Source of the DNA: Candidatus Woesearchaeota archaeon
Lineage (GTDB): Archaea; Nanobdellota; Nanobdellia; Woesearchaeales; JAHWHD01
DNA: 64,000 nucleotides
Reading direction: 5' to 3'
NCBI GenBank assembly: GCA_019323515.1
Contig: JAHWHG010000004.1
Location: forward strand, 62,001 to 126,000
This document shows, piece by piece, positions 52,380 to 62,460 of this stretch. A model generated the notes under the pieces. It saw only the letters and a list, made by a program, of their open reading frames with translations, searched no databases and had not been told where the DNA came from. A program made the translations under genes and the position numbers. Position 1 is the stretch's first letter; each line of letters opens with the position of its first letter.

Positions 52380-52949
52380 ATGAGGGAGAAAAAAAGCTTT
52401 CTTTGGAACAAGACTTTATGGACTTCTGTTGTGTTAGCATTATTTGTATTTAGCTCATTATGGTATGCTATTAGTGTAGGCGAAGGCCAGGAGTCTGAAA
52501 CTGTAGATTACTATGGTTATAAATTCTATAAGCTGGATCAAGGGTGGAAGACAATACTGGGAACTCAGCAGTTAGTATTTAGGTATAACCCTACTCAGCT
52601 TGAGAATATAAGTTTGGCTAATGTCGAACTTCCACTGAGTGAACAAAAGGTTTATTTTGCTTATTCTCCTGGAGATATTGCATTTGATAATGAGATGGGT
52701 ATGCTTGGGAGTATTTTTGTTAGTAAAGGAGTTAGACCAGTGAAAGCTTGCATTGGAGAAGAAGGATGTCCTAATGTACCTATTGTTGATTGTAATGATG
52801 AAGAATATAAAAAGATATATTTTAAAGAGGGTAATAATTCTAAGATTTATTTAGATGGAAGCTGCACTGTGCTTGAGGCTGAAGACAGGCTTAGCATGGA
52901 AATGCTTGTTGAAAGGTTGTATTATAGGATTTTAGGGATTATGGGTTAG
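52380..52949 (+). CDS. N-terminally anchored extracytoplasmic protein upstream of AglB
   Basis: The 189-aa protein has one N-terminal TM helix (about 11-30, WTSVVLALFVFSSLWYAI) and an extracytoplasmic domain of about 155 residues. It carries four Cys in two clusters (KACIGEEGCPNVPIVDC and DGSC), suggesting two disulfides. No family is recognised. It sits immediately upstream of AglB (4-bp gap) with its own leaderless promoter (TTTATATATAGC). That placement suggests an accessory subunit or an adaptor of the oligosaccharyltransferase (inference). Confidence 0.7.
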   Translation: MREKKSFLWNKTLWTSVVLALFVFSSLWYAISVGEGQESETVDYYGYKFYKLDQGWKTILGTQQLVFRYNPTQLENISLANVELPLSEQKVYFAYSPGDIAFDNEMGMLGSIFVSKGVRPVKACIGEEGCPNVPIVDCNDEEYKKIYFKEGNNSKIYLDGSCTVLEAEDRLSMEMLVERLYYRILGIMG

Positions 52950-52953
52950 AAAA

Positions 52954-55851
52954 ATGGATAAAACGGATGAAAAAAGAGAAAAACTTGTAAAAACGATTAA
53001 GAATATATTTTCTAAAAGTGCTAGCGAGGATGAAAGGACTGAAGGTCAAGCACTTAATAAAGAATTTGAGAAAACTAAACTACAGGATTCTGTTACTGAA
53101 GATGAAAGGGTTGAAGCAGATTATGTTCAGGGATTTAAGAAACCTAAGATTGAGAAGTCATTGACTAAGGATGAGAAGGATTATACTGAAGATGAACTTG
53201 ATTTAGCAAAACAAAGAGAACAATTGATTGGTTTCTTTAAGAACTCAAAAGCGCAGTTCTGGCTTAAATGGATTGCCTTAGCAATACTTGGATGGTTTGG
53301 GTATGCAATGCGGATAAGGAACCTTGGTCTTTTAACTGATGAGACAACAGGAAAGATTGTTCAGCTTGCTCTTGATCCGCACTTATTCTATAGATATGCA
53401 AAGGAGATTTTAGTGAAAGGAAGTTTAGCAGCATGGGATTATATGAGATATACTCCAATAGGTACTAGCACCAATTTTGAAGGTGTGTTATTGTCCAAGG
53501 TAATTGTTTACTTGCATAAGATATTAAGCATTTTCGATCCTAGCACCACTATTGAAAAATCAACAGCGCTTTATCCTCCTGTTTTTTTTGTACTGGGATT
53601 AGTGTTTTTCTTTTTGCTCGTGAGAAGGATCTTTAAGGATTACAGGATTGCTATTTTAGCATCGACATTTTTGACTATAATTCCAACCTATCTCTATAGG
53701 ACGATGGCAGGGTTTGCTGATAAGGAAGCGCTTGCTATGTTCTTTATGTTCGGAGCGTTTTATTTCTTTACAGTATCATGGCAGTCAAAGGATTATAAGT
53801 ATAGCATATTATTTGGTTTAATTGCAGGGTTATTTACAGGATGGATGGGTCTTGTTTGGGGAGGTGTAAAGTTCTTGTTCCTAATTGCAGGGACAGTAGC
53901 ATTGATTGAGCTTCTAAGGAATAAGTTTACTCCTGCAGATTTCGCAAGTTATACATCATGGTTATTAGTGTCATATGGAATGCTTACTATTTTGACTGCG
54001 AAATATGGAGGGATTGCTGGCTTGGTACAGTCGATTACATCAGGAATTGCATCCTTTGTGTTTATTGCATTAGTTGTGCATTATATATTATTTGAGTGGG
54101 ACTTACTAAATATTAAAAAAAGAGTTAAGACAAAAGTTCCATATGGGATTGTTTCTGTAGGGATTGTTGTTGTTTTAGGGATGATTGGACTTACTGTGAT
54201 ATTCGGGACAAGTTATCTTGGACATCTGCTTGAGGACGTAAGGATACAATTATTGCATGCTGCAACATTTTCAAGGCTTGCAAGGACTGTTGCTGAGAAT
54301 AATCAACCATATTTCCTTGACTGGTGGGGGAACTTCAGATGGTTCTTTTATTTCTTCTTTCTAGGTTCAATCATATTATTTTATGAGACTATGAAGCCTC
54401 TTAAGAAGTACTCATTAAAATTAAGTTTGATCTATGGTTTATTTATTTCTGGATTGATATTCAGCAGATATTCTGCAGGCTCTACATTTAATGGAGAAAA
54501 TTTTATCTCACAAGTTGTATATCTTGGGTCATTTGCACTATTTGCGATTGTATTAGTAGGCTATTATCTTTACTTCTTCTATAAAGATAAAGAAACATTT
54601 AAGGATACCTTTTTGCTGAATAAATCGCATATCTTAATCTTTGTGTGGTTTATCATCATGGCAATAAGCGCTAGAACTGCTGCAAGGCTTTTCTTTGGAT
54701 TTACTCCAGTTATTGCTATACTTGGAGCTTATTTCTTTGTAAAGATCTTTGATTATTCGCTTAAAGTTAAGGACAAGGTGTTTAAGTATGGATTGGTGAT
54801 TGTTGTTGCATTACTATTAGTTAATAATGTGTATAGTTTTGGGAAAAGTTCATGGGATCAGGCTCAATGGACTGGACCGAGTTATAACCAACAGTGGCAA
54901 CTCGCAGGGAACTGGATAAGGGAGAATACTCCTGAAGATGCTAATTTTGCGCATTGGTGGGATTATGGTTATTGGGTACAGACAGGTGGAGAGAGAGCTA
55001 CAATACTTGACGGAGGGAACTATATTGCATACTGGGACCATCTAATGGGGAGGCATGTTTTAACAGGACATACACAAGAAGAGGCATTAGAGTTCTTGGA
55101 TGTGCACGATGCTACGCATTTATTGATAATTGCTGATGAAATCGGGAAGTATACTGCTTACTCTTCAATCGGTTCTGATGAGGAATATGATAGATATTCA
55201 TGGATAAGCACATTCTTACAAGATGATAGCCTTACACAAGAAACAAGAAATGAGACAATCTATGTATATCAAGGAGGATATCCCCTTGATGAAGATTTTA
55301 TATGGCAGGGAAAACTGTTTCCAAAAGGCGAATCTGGAGTTGGTGCTGTTATGCTTCCTACACAACAAGTATTGATTGAACAGGATAATGAAACTGTTAA
55401 AACTCAAATAATCAACCAGCCTTCAATTATAATGGTGCATAAAGGACAGCAAGCTAAGATTCCTCTAAAGAATCTTTACATCAATGGGAATATGTTATCC
55501 TTTGAAGGAGAGGGTTATGATGGGTGTCTAAGGATAATACCAAGTCTACAAGATAATGGTATGCTTCAGAACCCAAATGGAGCAGGATTATTTATTTCAG
55601 AAAGAAGCTTTAAGGCGTTATGGATCAACTTATTCTTGTTTGAACAGAATAATCCTAAATTTAATACGACGCAATTTAAATTAGTTTATGATGACAGTGA
55701 CAGGATGCCTCTTGCGTATTATAGAGGGAGGAATATTGGCCCATTAAAGATTTGGGAAATTGAATATCCTGAGAACTTTACAGTTAGCGATGAATTAAGA
55801 GAAACTTATCTTAGAAAACAGTATCTTAATGATGCGATTGAATTTGGTTAA
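52954..55851 (+). CDS. aglB: AglB/STT3 oligosaccharyltransferase
   Basis: The 965-aa enzyme transfers lipid-linked glycan to Asn in NxS/T sequons of exported proteins. After an unusual charged, cytoplasmic N-terminal extension of about 100 residues come about 13 TM helices. The first external loop carries the Asp-containing substrate/metal motif LDPHLFYRYAKEIL. The catalytic signature WWDYGYW is at about 668-674, followed by ERATILDGGN. A soluble C-terminal domain (about 640-965) is present. The extension contains three spaced copies of a (S/T)xDER/K-type motif. It is probably active on the surface proteins encoded upstream. Confidence 0.95.
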   Translation: MDKTDEKREKLVKTIKNIFSKSASEDERTEGQALNKEFEKTKLQDSVTEDERVEADYVQGFKKPKIEKSLTKDEKDYTEDELDLAKQREQLIGFFKNSKAQFWLKWIALAILGWFGYAMRIRNLGLLTDETTGKIVQLALDPHLFYRYAKEILVKGSLAAWDYMRYTPIGTSTNFEGVLLSKVIVYLHKILSIFDPSTTIEKSTALYPPVFFVLGLVFFFLLVRRIFKDYRIAILASTFLTIIPTYLYRTMAGFADKEALAMFFMFGAFYFFTVSWQSKDYKYSILFGLIAGLFTGWMGLVWGGVKFLFLIAGTVALIELLRNKFTPADFASYTSWLLVSYGMLTILTAKYGGIAGLVQSITSGIASFVFIALVVHYILFEWDLLNIKKRVKTKVPYGIVSVGIVVVLGMIGLTVIFGTSYLGHLLEDVRIQLLHAATFSRLARTVAENNQPYFLDWWGNFRWFFYFFFLGSIILFYETMKPLKKYSLKLSLIYGLFISGLIFSRYSAGSTFNGENFISQVVYLGSFALFAIVLVGYYLYFFYKDKETFKDTFLLNKSHILIFVWFIIMAISARTAARLFFGFTPVIAILGAYFFVKIFDYSLKVKDKVFKYGLVIVVALLLVNNVYSFGKSSWDQAQWTGPSYNQQWQLAGNWIRENTPEDANFAHWWDYGYWVQTGGERATILDGGNYIAYWDHLMGRHVLTGHTQEEALEFLDVHDATHLLIIADEIGKYTAYSSIGSDEEYDRYSWISTFLQDDSLTQETRNETIYVYQGGYPLDEDFIWQGKLFPKGESGVGAVMLPTQQVLIEQDNETVKTQIINQPSIIMVHKGQQAKIPLKNLYINGNMLSFEGEGYDGCLRIIPSLQDNGMLQNPNGAGLFISERSFKALWINLFLFEQNNPKFNTTQFKLVYDDSDRMPLAYYRGRNIGPLKIWEIEYPENFTVSDELRETYLRKQYLNDAIEFG

Positions 55852-57351
55852 ATGGCAAATGAAATACTAACTAAAGTAGCGAAAGGTTCTAGTTTAGTGT
55901 TTGCAAGCATCATATTCTCTAAACTTTTTACATACATTTTTAGGGTATTTGTAGGAAGGCATTATGGAACAGAAGTATATGGATTATGGGCACTTGGTTT
56001 TTCAATGTTTTTAGTGTTTAATATTATTGCAGGATTTGGATTGCAAGAGGGTGTGTTGCGGTATGTTTCATTCTTTAGAGGGAAAGAGGAATGGGAGAAA
56101 GTAAAAGGAGTGATTACAAGTTCACTAAAGATTGGATTGATTGCTGGTTCAGTAATTGCGGTTTTGTTGGTGCTGTTTAGGGAGTTTATATCAGTGTCAA
56201 TCTATAGAGAAGCGGGTCTTGTGCCTGTTTTGGTAATTTTTGCTGTACTTGTTCCAGTAGGCGTGTTATTTAATATAATATTATATACATTTTTGGCATT
56301 CCAAAGACCAGGGTATAATGCATTTGCTAATAATATATTGAGAAGTGTGTTGCTTGTTTTAAGTGTTGTTTTATTATATTATGCAGGATTTGGAGGGTTA
56401 GGTCCTACATTATCTTATGCAATTGCATTAAGTGTCAGCTTCTTGGCTGGGTTCTGGTTGATGGAGACTAAAGTTTTTAAGTTAGTGAAGTCAAGAATAA
56501 AATCAATAAGGATTACAAAAGAGCTGTTGTACTTCTCTGTTCCGCTTATGCTTAGTTCTTTAATATGGATGATAATATCAAGTACTGACACATTGATGCT
56601 TGGGTACTTTAAGAATATAAATGATGTAGGAATCTATAATGGTGCAGTGCCTACAGTTCAATTGCTTATAATGGTACCAACTGCTTTGATGTCATTAATA
56701 TGGCCTATGATAACTGAAAAGTATGCTAAAGGAGAGCTTGACAAGTATAAGCAGATGTATAAAGCGTTTGTTAATTGGACATTGTATGCTAATTACCTAA
56801 TATTTTTGTTCTTGTTCATATTTGCAGGAGCAGTGTTAGGTGTGTTGTTTGGGAGTGAGTTTAATATTGGGAAGGATGCATTGATGATACTATTGATAGG
56901 ATATTTTGTTTATTCAATATTTTATTACAGCAGTTATTCTGTCTTAACAATGATGAAGAAAAGCAAGCAGATACTTATTATGAATAGTTTTATTGTGTTA
57001 TTGAATATTGGATTGAACTGGTTGCTAATTCCTAAGTATGGGATGGAGGGTGCTGCAATCGCAACTACGATTGCGTTGATTGTTAGTAGTGTCGGGTATA
57101 TTACATTGACTTATCTTATGAGTAAGGTGAATGTATTTGGGATAAGGCAGTTGATGGTTTTAGCCCTGGGAGGGTTCTCTGGTTGGATTGTGCTGAAAGT
57201 GGTTGAGTATCTAGGGCTTGGCTATAAATATTATATGATTGCATTATATGGGTTATCGTTGTTCGTGGTTTATTCTATTTTCCTATTAATTAGTATGAGG
57301 AAAGAGGATATAGTGATTATAAAGGCTATTTTTAAGAAGTTGAAGAGATAA
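55852..57351 (+). CDS. Wzx/MurJ-like flippase (MATE-type polysaccharide exporter)
   Basis: The 499-aa membrane protein has about fourteen TM helices. It starts LTKVAKGSSLVFASIIFSKLFTYIFRVFVGRHYG, the characteristic N-terminus of oligosaccharide flippases, and has the repeated FSVPLMLSSLIWMIISSTDTLMLGYF. It should flip the lipid-linked oligosaccharide to the outer leaflet for AglB. The ATG directly follows the aglB stop codon (TAAATG), so the two are co-translated. The 3' end overlaps a convergent gene by 20 bp. Confidence 0.9.
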   Translation: MANEILTKVAKGSSLVFASIIFSKLFTYIFRVFVGRHYGTEVYGLWALGFSMFLVFNIIAGFGLQEGVLRYVSFFRGKEEWEKVKGVITSSLKIGLIAGSVIAVLLVLFREFISVSIYREAGLVPVLVIFAVLVPVGVLFNIILYTFLAFQRPGYNAFANNILRSVLLVLSVVLLYYAGFGGLGPTLSYAIALSVSFLAGFWLMETKVFKLVKSRIKSIRITKELLYFSVPLMLSSLIWMIISSTDTLMLGYFKNINDVGIYNGAVPTVQLLIMVPTALMSLIWPMITEKYAKGELDKYKQMYKAFVNWTLYANYLIFLFLFIFAGAVLGVLFGSEFNIGKDALMILLIGYFVYSIFYYSSYSVLTMMKKSKQILIMNSFIVLLNIGLNWLLIPKYGMEGAAIATTIALIVSSVGYITLTYLMSKVNVFGIRQLMVLALGGFSGWIVLKVVEYLGLGYKYYMIALYGLSLFVVYSIFLLISMRKEDIVIIKAIFKKLKR

Positions 57352-58876
57352 ACCTGTAAACTAAGAAGTTCTTGTTGTTATGGATCAATTCTATATCTGG
57401 AAATTGATGATACTCTGTCAAAATATCATCTTCCACTCTGAAATAGTCTGAGAGGATATCTACTCTACCTAAGGAGTACTTATCGATAATCAAGTAGTTG
57501 GCACTATAATGATGTGCAACTTTTAAAATAGTTTCAATATCATTATTGGGGATGGCTAATAAAGGTTTGTTAAACATGTAAATCTGTTGGCCCATGTCAC
57601 TTACTGACATGATTACTGCATCAGGTTCTAATTCGCTGTTAATGTAGGAGATGATATCTTCATAGGTTTGATACTTCTCAAGATTTAGTTCTTTTTCTGA
57701 GAATGGCTTATAGGTTGCGTATGCTGCGCCAAGAAGTTGAAATAGAATAATCAATATAAGCGAAATAAGGAAAAAAGATTTTAGTCTATTTGCCTTTAAA
57801 CTGTGGTATAAAAGTGATATTCCTTTAACACCAAAAATAAAGAATAAAGGAATAAATGGCATAAAGTATCTTTTATTAGCGTATGGTGTCCAGGCAAAGA
57901 AGATTACATGAAAAAATAGGCTTAAATAAAGAAAACTATGTCTCTTTAAGTCTTTTACCTTAAACGCTGTGAGCAGGGATAGTGGAAGCATGAATAGAAG
58001 TTCTCCTGATTGCAATAGATAAATAATGTTACCAATAAAACCAGAAATAAATCTTCTTATTAATGGAAGAAAGTTATTCTGTGCTAAGAGTCTTGTCAAT
58101 GAAGGTTGTATTTTTGGTACCATATAGACTTCAGACCAATCATTAATCCAGAAATAATGTTTTGAGGTCCAACTACTGGTCAAGGTGCCAAATGCATTTA
58201 GATTCCTGATTGCCCATGGGATATTTACAAAGAACAAAGTTAATAATGAGCAAGCAAGATTCTTCAATACATTTTTATTAATAAGTATATGAAAAACCAA
58301 AGCAAAAATAACCAAGAGGGCATTTGCTCTTGTTAGATATAATAATGCAGTAAAAAAACCAATAAATATCCAATCTAAACATAACTTTTCTTTCTTGTAG
58401 ATAAAAAAGAGAATAATAAGGAATATTGTTTGATATAACATCTCTGCTATTGCCATTGAACTATAAAATATCTGTGAGGCACTGATAGCCATCAAAAAAG
58501 CAGAAAAAAGTCCGATTTTCTTATTGAAAATTGAACTGCCAACAAGAAATGTAAGATATATTGATACTAAACCTAAAACTAAACTGGGTAGTTTTGCTAT
58601 GAGAAAGCTAATCCCAAAAAGATTAAATAAAAAGGCTAGAGTTAAAGGGAATAATGGTTGTCTGAGGTAATCTGGATGAGATATTTCCTTTGTTGTGAAA
58701 TCCTCTTCAATATAATGTACTTTATTATCACTATTGAAACCTGTGCTGAAGATGTTACAGGCTACCTCTATGTAACTTCCTTGATCTCCTGAGGGGAATA
58801 AGTTGTTATTAAAAACAGGAATTCTTAGGATTAAGCCTAATAAGATAATAATGATTAAAACAATTTTATATTTCAT
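57332..58876 (-). CDS. PMT/ArnT-like membrane glycosyltransferase
   Basis: The product of about 514 aa has about eleven TM helices, the N-terminal catalytic-loop motif GDQGSYIEVACN (Asp/Glu type) and the arrangement LRQPLFPLTLAFLFNLFG typical of dolichyl-phosphate-sugar-dependent glycosyltransferases (GT39/GT83). A soluble C-terminal part (about 400-514) has the ITSxNxLEPDAVIM-like fold. The ATG at 58876 is preferred to an upstream TTG. It probably transfers a sugar from a lipid carrier to a lipid-linked glycan or to a protein. It is convergent with the flippase. Confidence 0.82.
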   Translation of the reverse strand: MKYKIVLIIIILLGLILRIPVFNNNLFPSGDQGSYIEVACNIFSTGFNSDNKVHYIEEDFTTKEISHPDYLRQPLFPLTLAFLFNLFGISFLIAKLPSLVLGLVSIYLTFLVGSSIFNKKIGLFSAFLMAISASQIFYSSMAIAEMLYQTIFLIILFFIYKKEKLCLDWIFIGFFTALLYLTRANALLVIFALVFHILINKNVLKNLACSLLTLFFVNIPWAIRNLNAFGTLTSSWTSKHYFWINDWSEVYMVPKIQPSLTRLLAQNNFLPLIRRFISGFIGNIIYLLQSGELLFMLPLSLLTAFKVKDLKRHSFLYLSLFFHVIFFAWTPYANKRYFMPFIPLFFIFGVKGISLLYHSLKANRLKSFFLISLILIILFQLLGAAYATYKPFSEKELNLEKYQTYEDIISYINSELEPDAVIMSVSDMGQQIYMFNKPLLAIPNNDIETILKVAHHYSANYLIIDKYSLGRVDILSDYFRVEDDILTEYHQFPDIELIHNNKNFLVYRFISSTS

Positions 58877-59000
58877 TTTTAGAATATTCAATGTTGCTGA
58901 ATCGGGCTTTATATTGATTTTTATATTCTAAAATATATAATTCTTTTTGCTTTCGAGGATAAAGAAATATTTATATAGGTTACAAGGATTGGATTCTTTT

Positions 59001-60479
59001 ATGAAAGTTGTACTGATAAATCCTCCTTTAATAGGGCAGAAAGGTGATATATTTGGGAGTATTCCTTCAATCCCTACAGGTGTTGCTTTTTTAGCAGCAT
59101 ATTTAAGAGACAATAAGGTTGATGTATCTATTATTGATGCTTTTGGATTAAAGCCAAGGCAGGTCAATGATTTCTTGGAGAGGTTTGAGGCGAGAGGACT
59201 TACAGTTGAGGAGATAGTAAATCTTATTCCTACTGACACAGATATAGTAGGTATATCAGTACATTCTGGAGTAAGTCATACCATCTCCTTAAGGATTATT
59301 GAAGAGATAAGAAAGTGTGAACCTCTTAAACATATTAAAGTGGTTTTAGGAGGGATGCATGCAACAACATTATATAATGAATTTGTAGGGCACGCTGATT
59401 ATGTTGTACTAGGTGAAGCTGAAGAAAGCTTGCTAGAGTTAGTTAGAGGTGTTGAGGGAAAGAAAAGGATTGAAGAGATTGATGGGATTGCATATAAAAA
59501 AGATGATAAGCTTTTTGTAAAGCCGAAAACAAGATTTATTAATGATTTAGACAGTCTTCCTTTTCCTGCAATTGATCTTTTGCCGCTTGAGAATTATTGG
59601 AAGATAGGAAGTGCGCATGGACCTACATCTGGAAAATACCTTTTTCTGATAACTTCAAGAGGATGCTGGTATAATTGTAATTTCTGCGGGAATACCAGCT
59701 TTTGGAAGAGTTCATGGAGATTCAGGTCTGCTAATAATGTAGTGGATGAGATGGAATATCATAGCAGGAAGTATGATGTTGACTTATTTCACATACAAGA
59801 TCCTAATTTTAGTTTTAAGAAGGAGAGAGTCATTGAATTTTGTAAGGAGATTATCAAAAGAAATCTAAAAGTAAGATGGAGTTTGCCTTCAGGAATTAAG
59901 CTTGAGACTATTGATGAGGAAACACTTGAATGGATGAAGAAAGCTGGATGTGAATACTTTAATTTTTCACCTGAATCTGGCAGTAAAAGAATTCTTAAGA
60001 TGATGAATAAACCTGTTGATTTAGATTTAATGTTAAAATTGATTAAAAAGGCAAGTGAACTAGGTATAAAAAAAGGTGCGTGTTTCATAATAGGATATTC
60101 AGGAGAGAATGAAGAAGATAGAAAATTGACAAGGCAATATTTAAAGAAACTAGTTAAAGCAGGTTTAGAAGAAGCATCAATCTATATAATGTGTCCAGTT
60201 CCAGGTTCTAGGGATTATGAAACTTTTGATTATAGTAAAGGGAAATTTAAGTATTATGAAGAGATTTGTTGGAGCCCAAAATGGAGGCATGATTATAATA
60301 TGTTAGGTAAGGAAAGGAAAAAATTATATGTAACACTCTTTTTAGAGAAGATAAAGAATAGTCCTTTTAAAACTATGAAGCATGTCCCAAACATATTGAC
60401 AGGGAATTATGAGTTGAAAGGTGAGATGGCTTTTGGAAGGATGCTTAATGATATGATCAAAGGATGGTTAAAAAAATGA
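59001..60479 (+). CDS. B12-binding radical SAM enzyme
   Basis: The enzyme of about 492 aa starts VVLINPPLIGQKG and has a B12-binding Rossmann domain (about 1-150, with VVLGGMHATTL). The radical SAM core follows, with the [4Fe-4S] motif CWYNCNFC in TSRGCWYNCNFCGN and downstream FNFSPESGSKRILK and FIIGYSGENEED segments. Such class B enzymes methylate unactivated carbons or phosphinates, or act on lipids and sugars. Overlap with the gmd start (ATGA) suggests action on a sugar or lipid intermediate of the glycan. The ATG at 59001 is supported by a TATA element about 25-35 bp upstream (AATATTTATATAGG). Confidence 0.88.
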   Translation: MKVVLINPPLIGQKGDIFGSIPSIPTGVAFLAAYLRDNKVDVSIIDAFGLKPRQVNDFLERFEARGLTVEEIVNLIPTDTDIVGISVHSGVSHTISLRIIEEIRKCEPLKHIKVVLGGMHATTLYNEFVGHADYVVLGEAEESLLELVRGVEGKKRIEEIDGIAYKKDDKLFVKPKTRFINDLDSLPFPAIDLLPLENYWKIGSAHGPTSGKYLFLITSRGCWYNCNFCGNTSFWKSSWRFRSANNVVDEMEYHSRKYDVDLFHIQDPNFSFKKERVIEFCKEIIKRNLKVRWSLPSGIKLETIDEETLEWMKKAGCEYFNFSPESGSKRILKMMNKPVDLDLMLKLIKKASELGIKKGACFIIGYSGENEEDRKLTRQYLKKLVKAGLEEASIYIMCPVPGSRDYETFDYSKGKFKYYEEICWSPKWRHDYNMLGKERKKLYVTLFLEKIKNSPFKTMKHVPNILTGNYELKGEMAFGRMLNDMIKGWLKK

Positions 60480-61483
60480 AAACAGCGCTGATTACAGGCA
60501 TAACAGGCCAAGATGGTTCTTATCTTGCAGAATTACTGCTTGAAAAGGGTTATAAAGTGTATGGGATGCATAGAAGGTCCAGTGTTGATGGATACTTCCA
60601 TAGGGTAAAACATATCATGGACAATCCTAATTTTGAATTAGTATGCGCAGATTTAACAGATGGATACTCAATTGAGAAGGTGATTAAAGAAGTAGTTCCT
60701 GATGAGGTTTATAATCTTGCAGCCCAGTCACATGTAAGAATATCTTTTGATCAACCTTTTTTTACAAGAGAAGTGAATCATTTTGGATTGCTCAGAATTT
60801 CACAGAAATTGTTTGAAATTAATAAGAATGCTAAGTTGTATCAAGCTTCAACAAGTGAATTATTTGGAGCAGCTTCAGAAGTTCCACAGAATGAAAAAAC
60901 ACCTTTTAATCCAGTAAGTCCATATGCAAAAGCGAAGTTAGAAGCTCATGAACATATTGCAATGTTAAGAGAGAAAGGTTATTTTGCTTGTGCGGGAATA
61001 CTCTTTAACCATGAATCTGAAAGAAGAGGATTAAATTTCGTAACGCGAAAGATAACTTCAAGCGCTGTAAGAATTAAACTTGGAAAGCAGGAGAAGTTAG
61101 GATTAGGGAATTTATATGCTAAACGGGATTGGGGGCATAGCAAAGATTACGTAAAGGCAATGCACCTTATGATGCAGCAGGATAAGCCTGAGGATTTTGT
61201 TATCGGCACCGGAGAGACTAGAACAATAAAGGATTTTGTTAATGAAGTTTTTAATTGTATAGGAATGCCAATAACTTGGGAGGGGGAAGGACTTGATGAA
61301 AAAGGATATAGTGATGGAAAAGAGATTATCTCTATTAATCCTAAGTTTTTCAGACCAAATGAAGTAAATATCTTATTAGCAGACCCATCGAAAGCTAAAG
61401 AGGAATTAGGTTGGATTCCAGAGATTAGTTTTAAAATGATGGTAGAAATGATGATTAAATCTGATATGAAGAGAGAAACATGA
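60476..61483 (+). CDS. gmd: GDP-mannose 4,6-dehydratase
   Basis: The enzyme of about 335 aa converts GDP-mannose to GDP-4-keto-6-deoxymannose. It has the NADP-binding GITGQDGSYLAELLLEKGY, YGMHRRSS, AAQSHVRISFDQP, the catalytic-triad segment ASTSELFGAASEVPQNE, SPYAKAKLEA and the family-specific NHESERRG (usually NHESPRRG). No fucose synthase or RMD reductase is adjacent; galE follows with a four-base overlap. It therefore supplies a 6-deoxyhexose precursor to glycan assembly, with the next reduction step encoded elsewhere. Confidence 0.93.
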   Translation: MKTALITGITGQDGSYLAELLLEKGYKVYGMHRRSSVDGYFHRVKHIMDNPNFELVCADLTDGYSIEKVIKEVVPDEVYNLAAQSHVRISFDQPFFTREVNHFGLLRISQKLFEINKNAKLYQASTSELFGAASEVPQNEKTPFNPVSPYAKAKLEAHEHIAMLREKGYFACAGILFNHESERRGLNFVTRKITSSAVRIKLGKQEKLGLGNLYAKRDWGHSKDYVKAMHLMMQQDKPEDFVIGTGETRTIKDFVNEVFNCIGMPITWEGEGLDEKGYSDGKEIISINPKFFRPNEVNILLADPSKAKEELGWIPEISFKMMVEMMIKSDMKRET

Positions 61484-62460
61484 AGATATTAGTCACAGGT
61501 GGAGCAGGGTATATTGGGAGTCATACAGTTCGAGCTTTGGTTAAAGAGGGGCATTCTGTGGTTGTATTTGACAATCTGGTTTATGGGCATAAGGAAGCAG
61601 TTCCTTCAGAGGTTAAGTTTGTTGAAGGTGATTTAAAGGATAAGGAGCTAGTGTTGAAGGTCTTAATGGATGAAAAGATTGAGGCTGTGATGCATTTTGC
61701 TGCTTATGCTTATGTTGGAGAGAGTGTTGAGAATCCAAGGAAGTATTTTGAGAATAATGTTATATGCGGCTTGAATCTGTTGAATGCTATGGTTGATACT
61801 GGTGTGAAGTATATTGTGTTTAGTAGCACTTGCGCAACTTATGGTGAGCCTGAGAATATGCCTATCACTGAGAATGTTCCGCAGCAACCTTGTAATCCTT
61901 ATGGAAGGAGCAAGTTAATGTTTGAGATGATGCTGAAGTCGTATGAAGTTTATGGGCTTAGGAATGTTTGTTTACGGTATTTCAATGCTGCTGGTGCTGA
62001 TCCTGGTGGTAAGATTGGAGAGGATCATAATCCTGAGACGCACCTTATTCCTCTTGTGTTGCAGGTTGCATTAGGACAACGGGAAGCGATAAAGATATTT
62101 GGTGCTGATTATGATACTCCTGATGGAACTTGTATAAGAGATTATATTCATGTCAATGATTTGGCTAGAGCGCACATACTTGCATTAAATAAGATAGTTG
62201 AGACTGGTAAGAGTAATTTTTATAATTTAGGTACTGGTGATGGAACCTCTGTTAAAGAGATTATTGAGGTTTGTCGTCATGTTACAAAGCATCCTATACC
62301 TGCTGCTGAAGAGGGTAGAAGAGCAGGTGACCCTCCTAGGCTTGTTGCGTCTAGTGAGAAGATTAAAAAGGAATTAGGGTGGGAACCTGAGTTTGATGTC
62401 AGAGCGATTATTGAGAGTGCATGGAAATGGCACAAGAATCATCCAGAAGGATTTAATTAG
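61480..62460 (+). CDS. galE: UDP-glucose 4-epimerase (GalE-like SDR)
   Basis: The 326-aa SDR protein has the Rossmann NAD motif VTGGAGYIGSH, the catalytic FSSTCATYGEPENMPI and NPYGRSKLM (YxxxK), and the substrate-binding LRYFNAAGADPGGKIGEDHNPETHLIPL, a long, highly diagnostic GalE block. It interconverts UDP-glucose and UDP-galactose (or GlcNAc forms). The start overlaps gmd by four bases. The stop codon abuts directly the end of the convergent methyltransferase gene (no intervening base). Confidence 0.92.
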   Translation: MKILVTGGAGYIGSHTVRALVKEGHSVVVFDNLVYGHKEAVPSEVKFVEGDLKDKELVLKVLMDEKIEAVMHFAAYAYVGESVENPRKYFENNVICGLNLLNAMVDTGVKYIVFSSTCATYGEPENMPITENVPQQPCNPYGRSKLMFEMMLKSYEVYGLRNVCLRYFNAAGADPGGKIGEDHNPETHLIPLVLQVALGQREAIKIFGADYDTPDGTCIRDYIHVNDLARAHILALNKIVETGKSNFYNLGTGDGTSVKEIIEVCRHVTKHPIPAAEEGRRAGDPPRLVASSEKIKKELGWEPEFDVRAIIESAWKWHKNHPEGFN

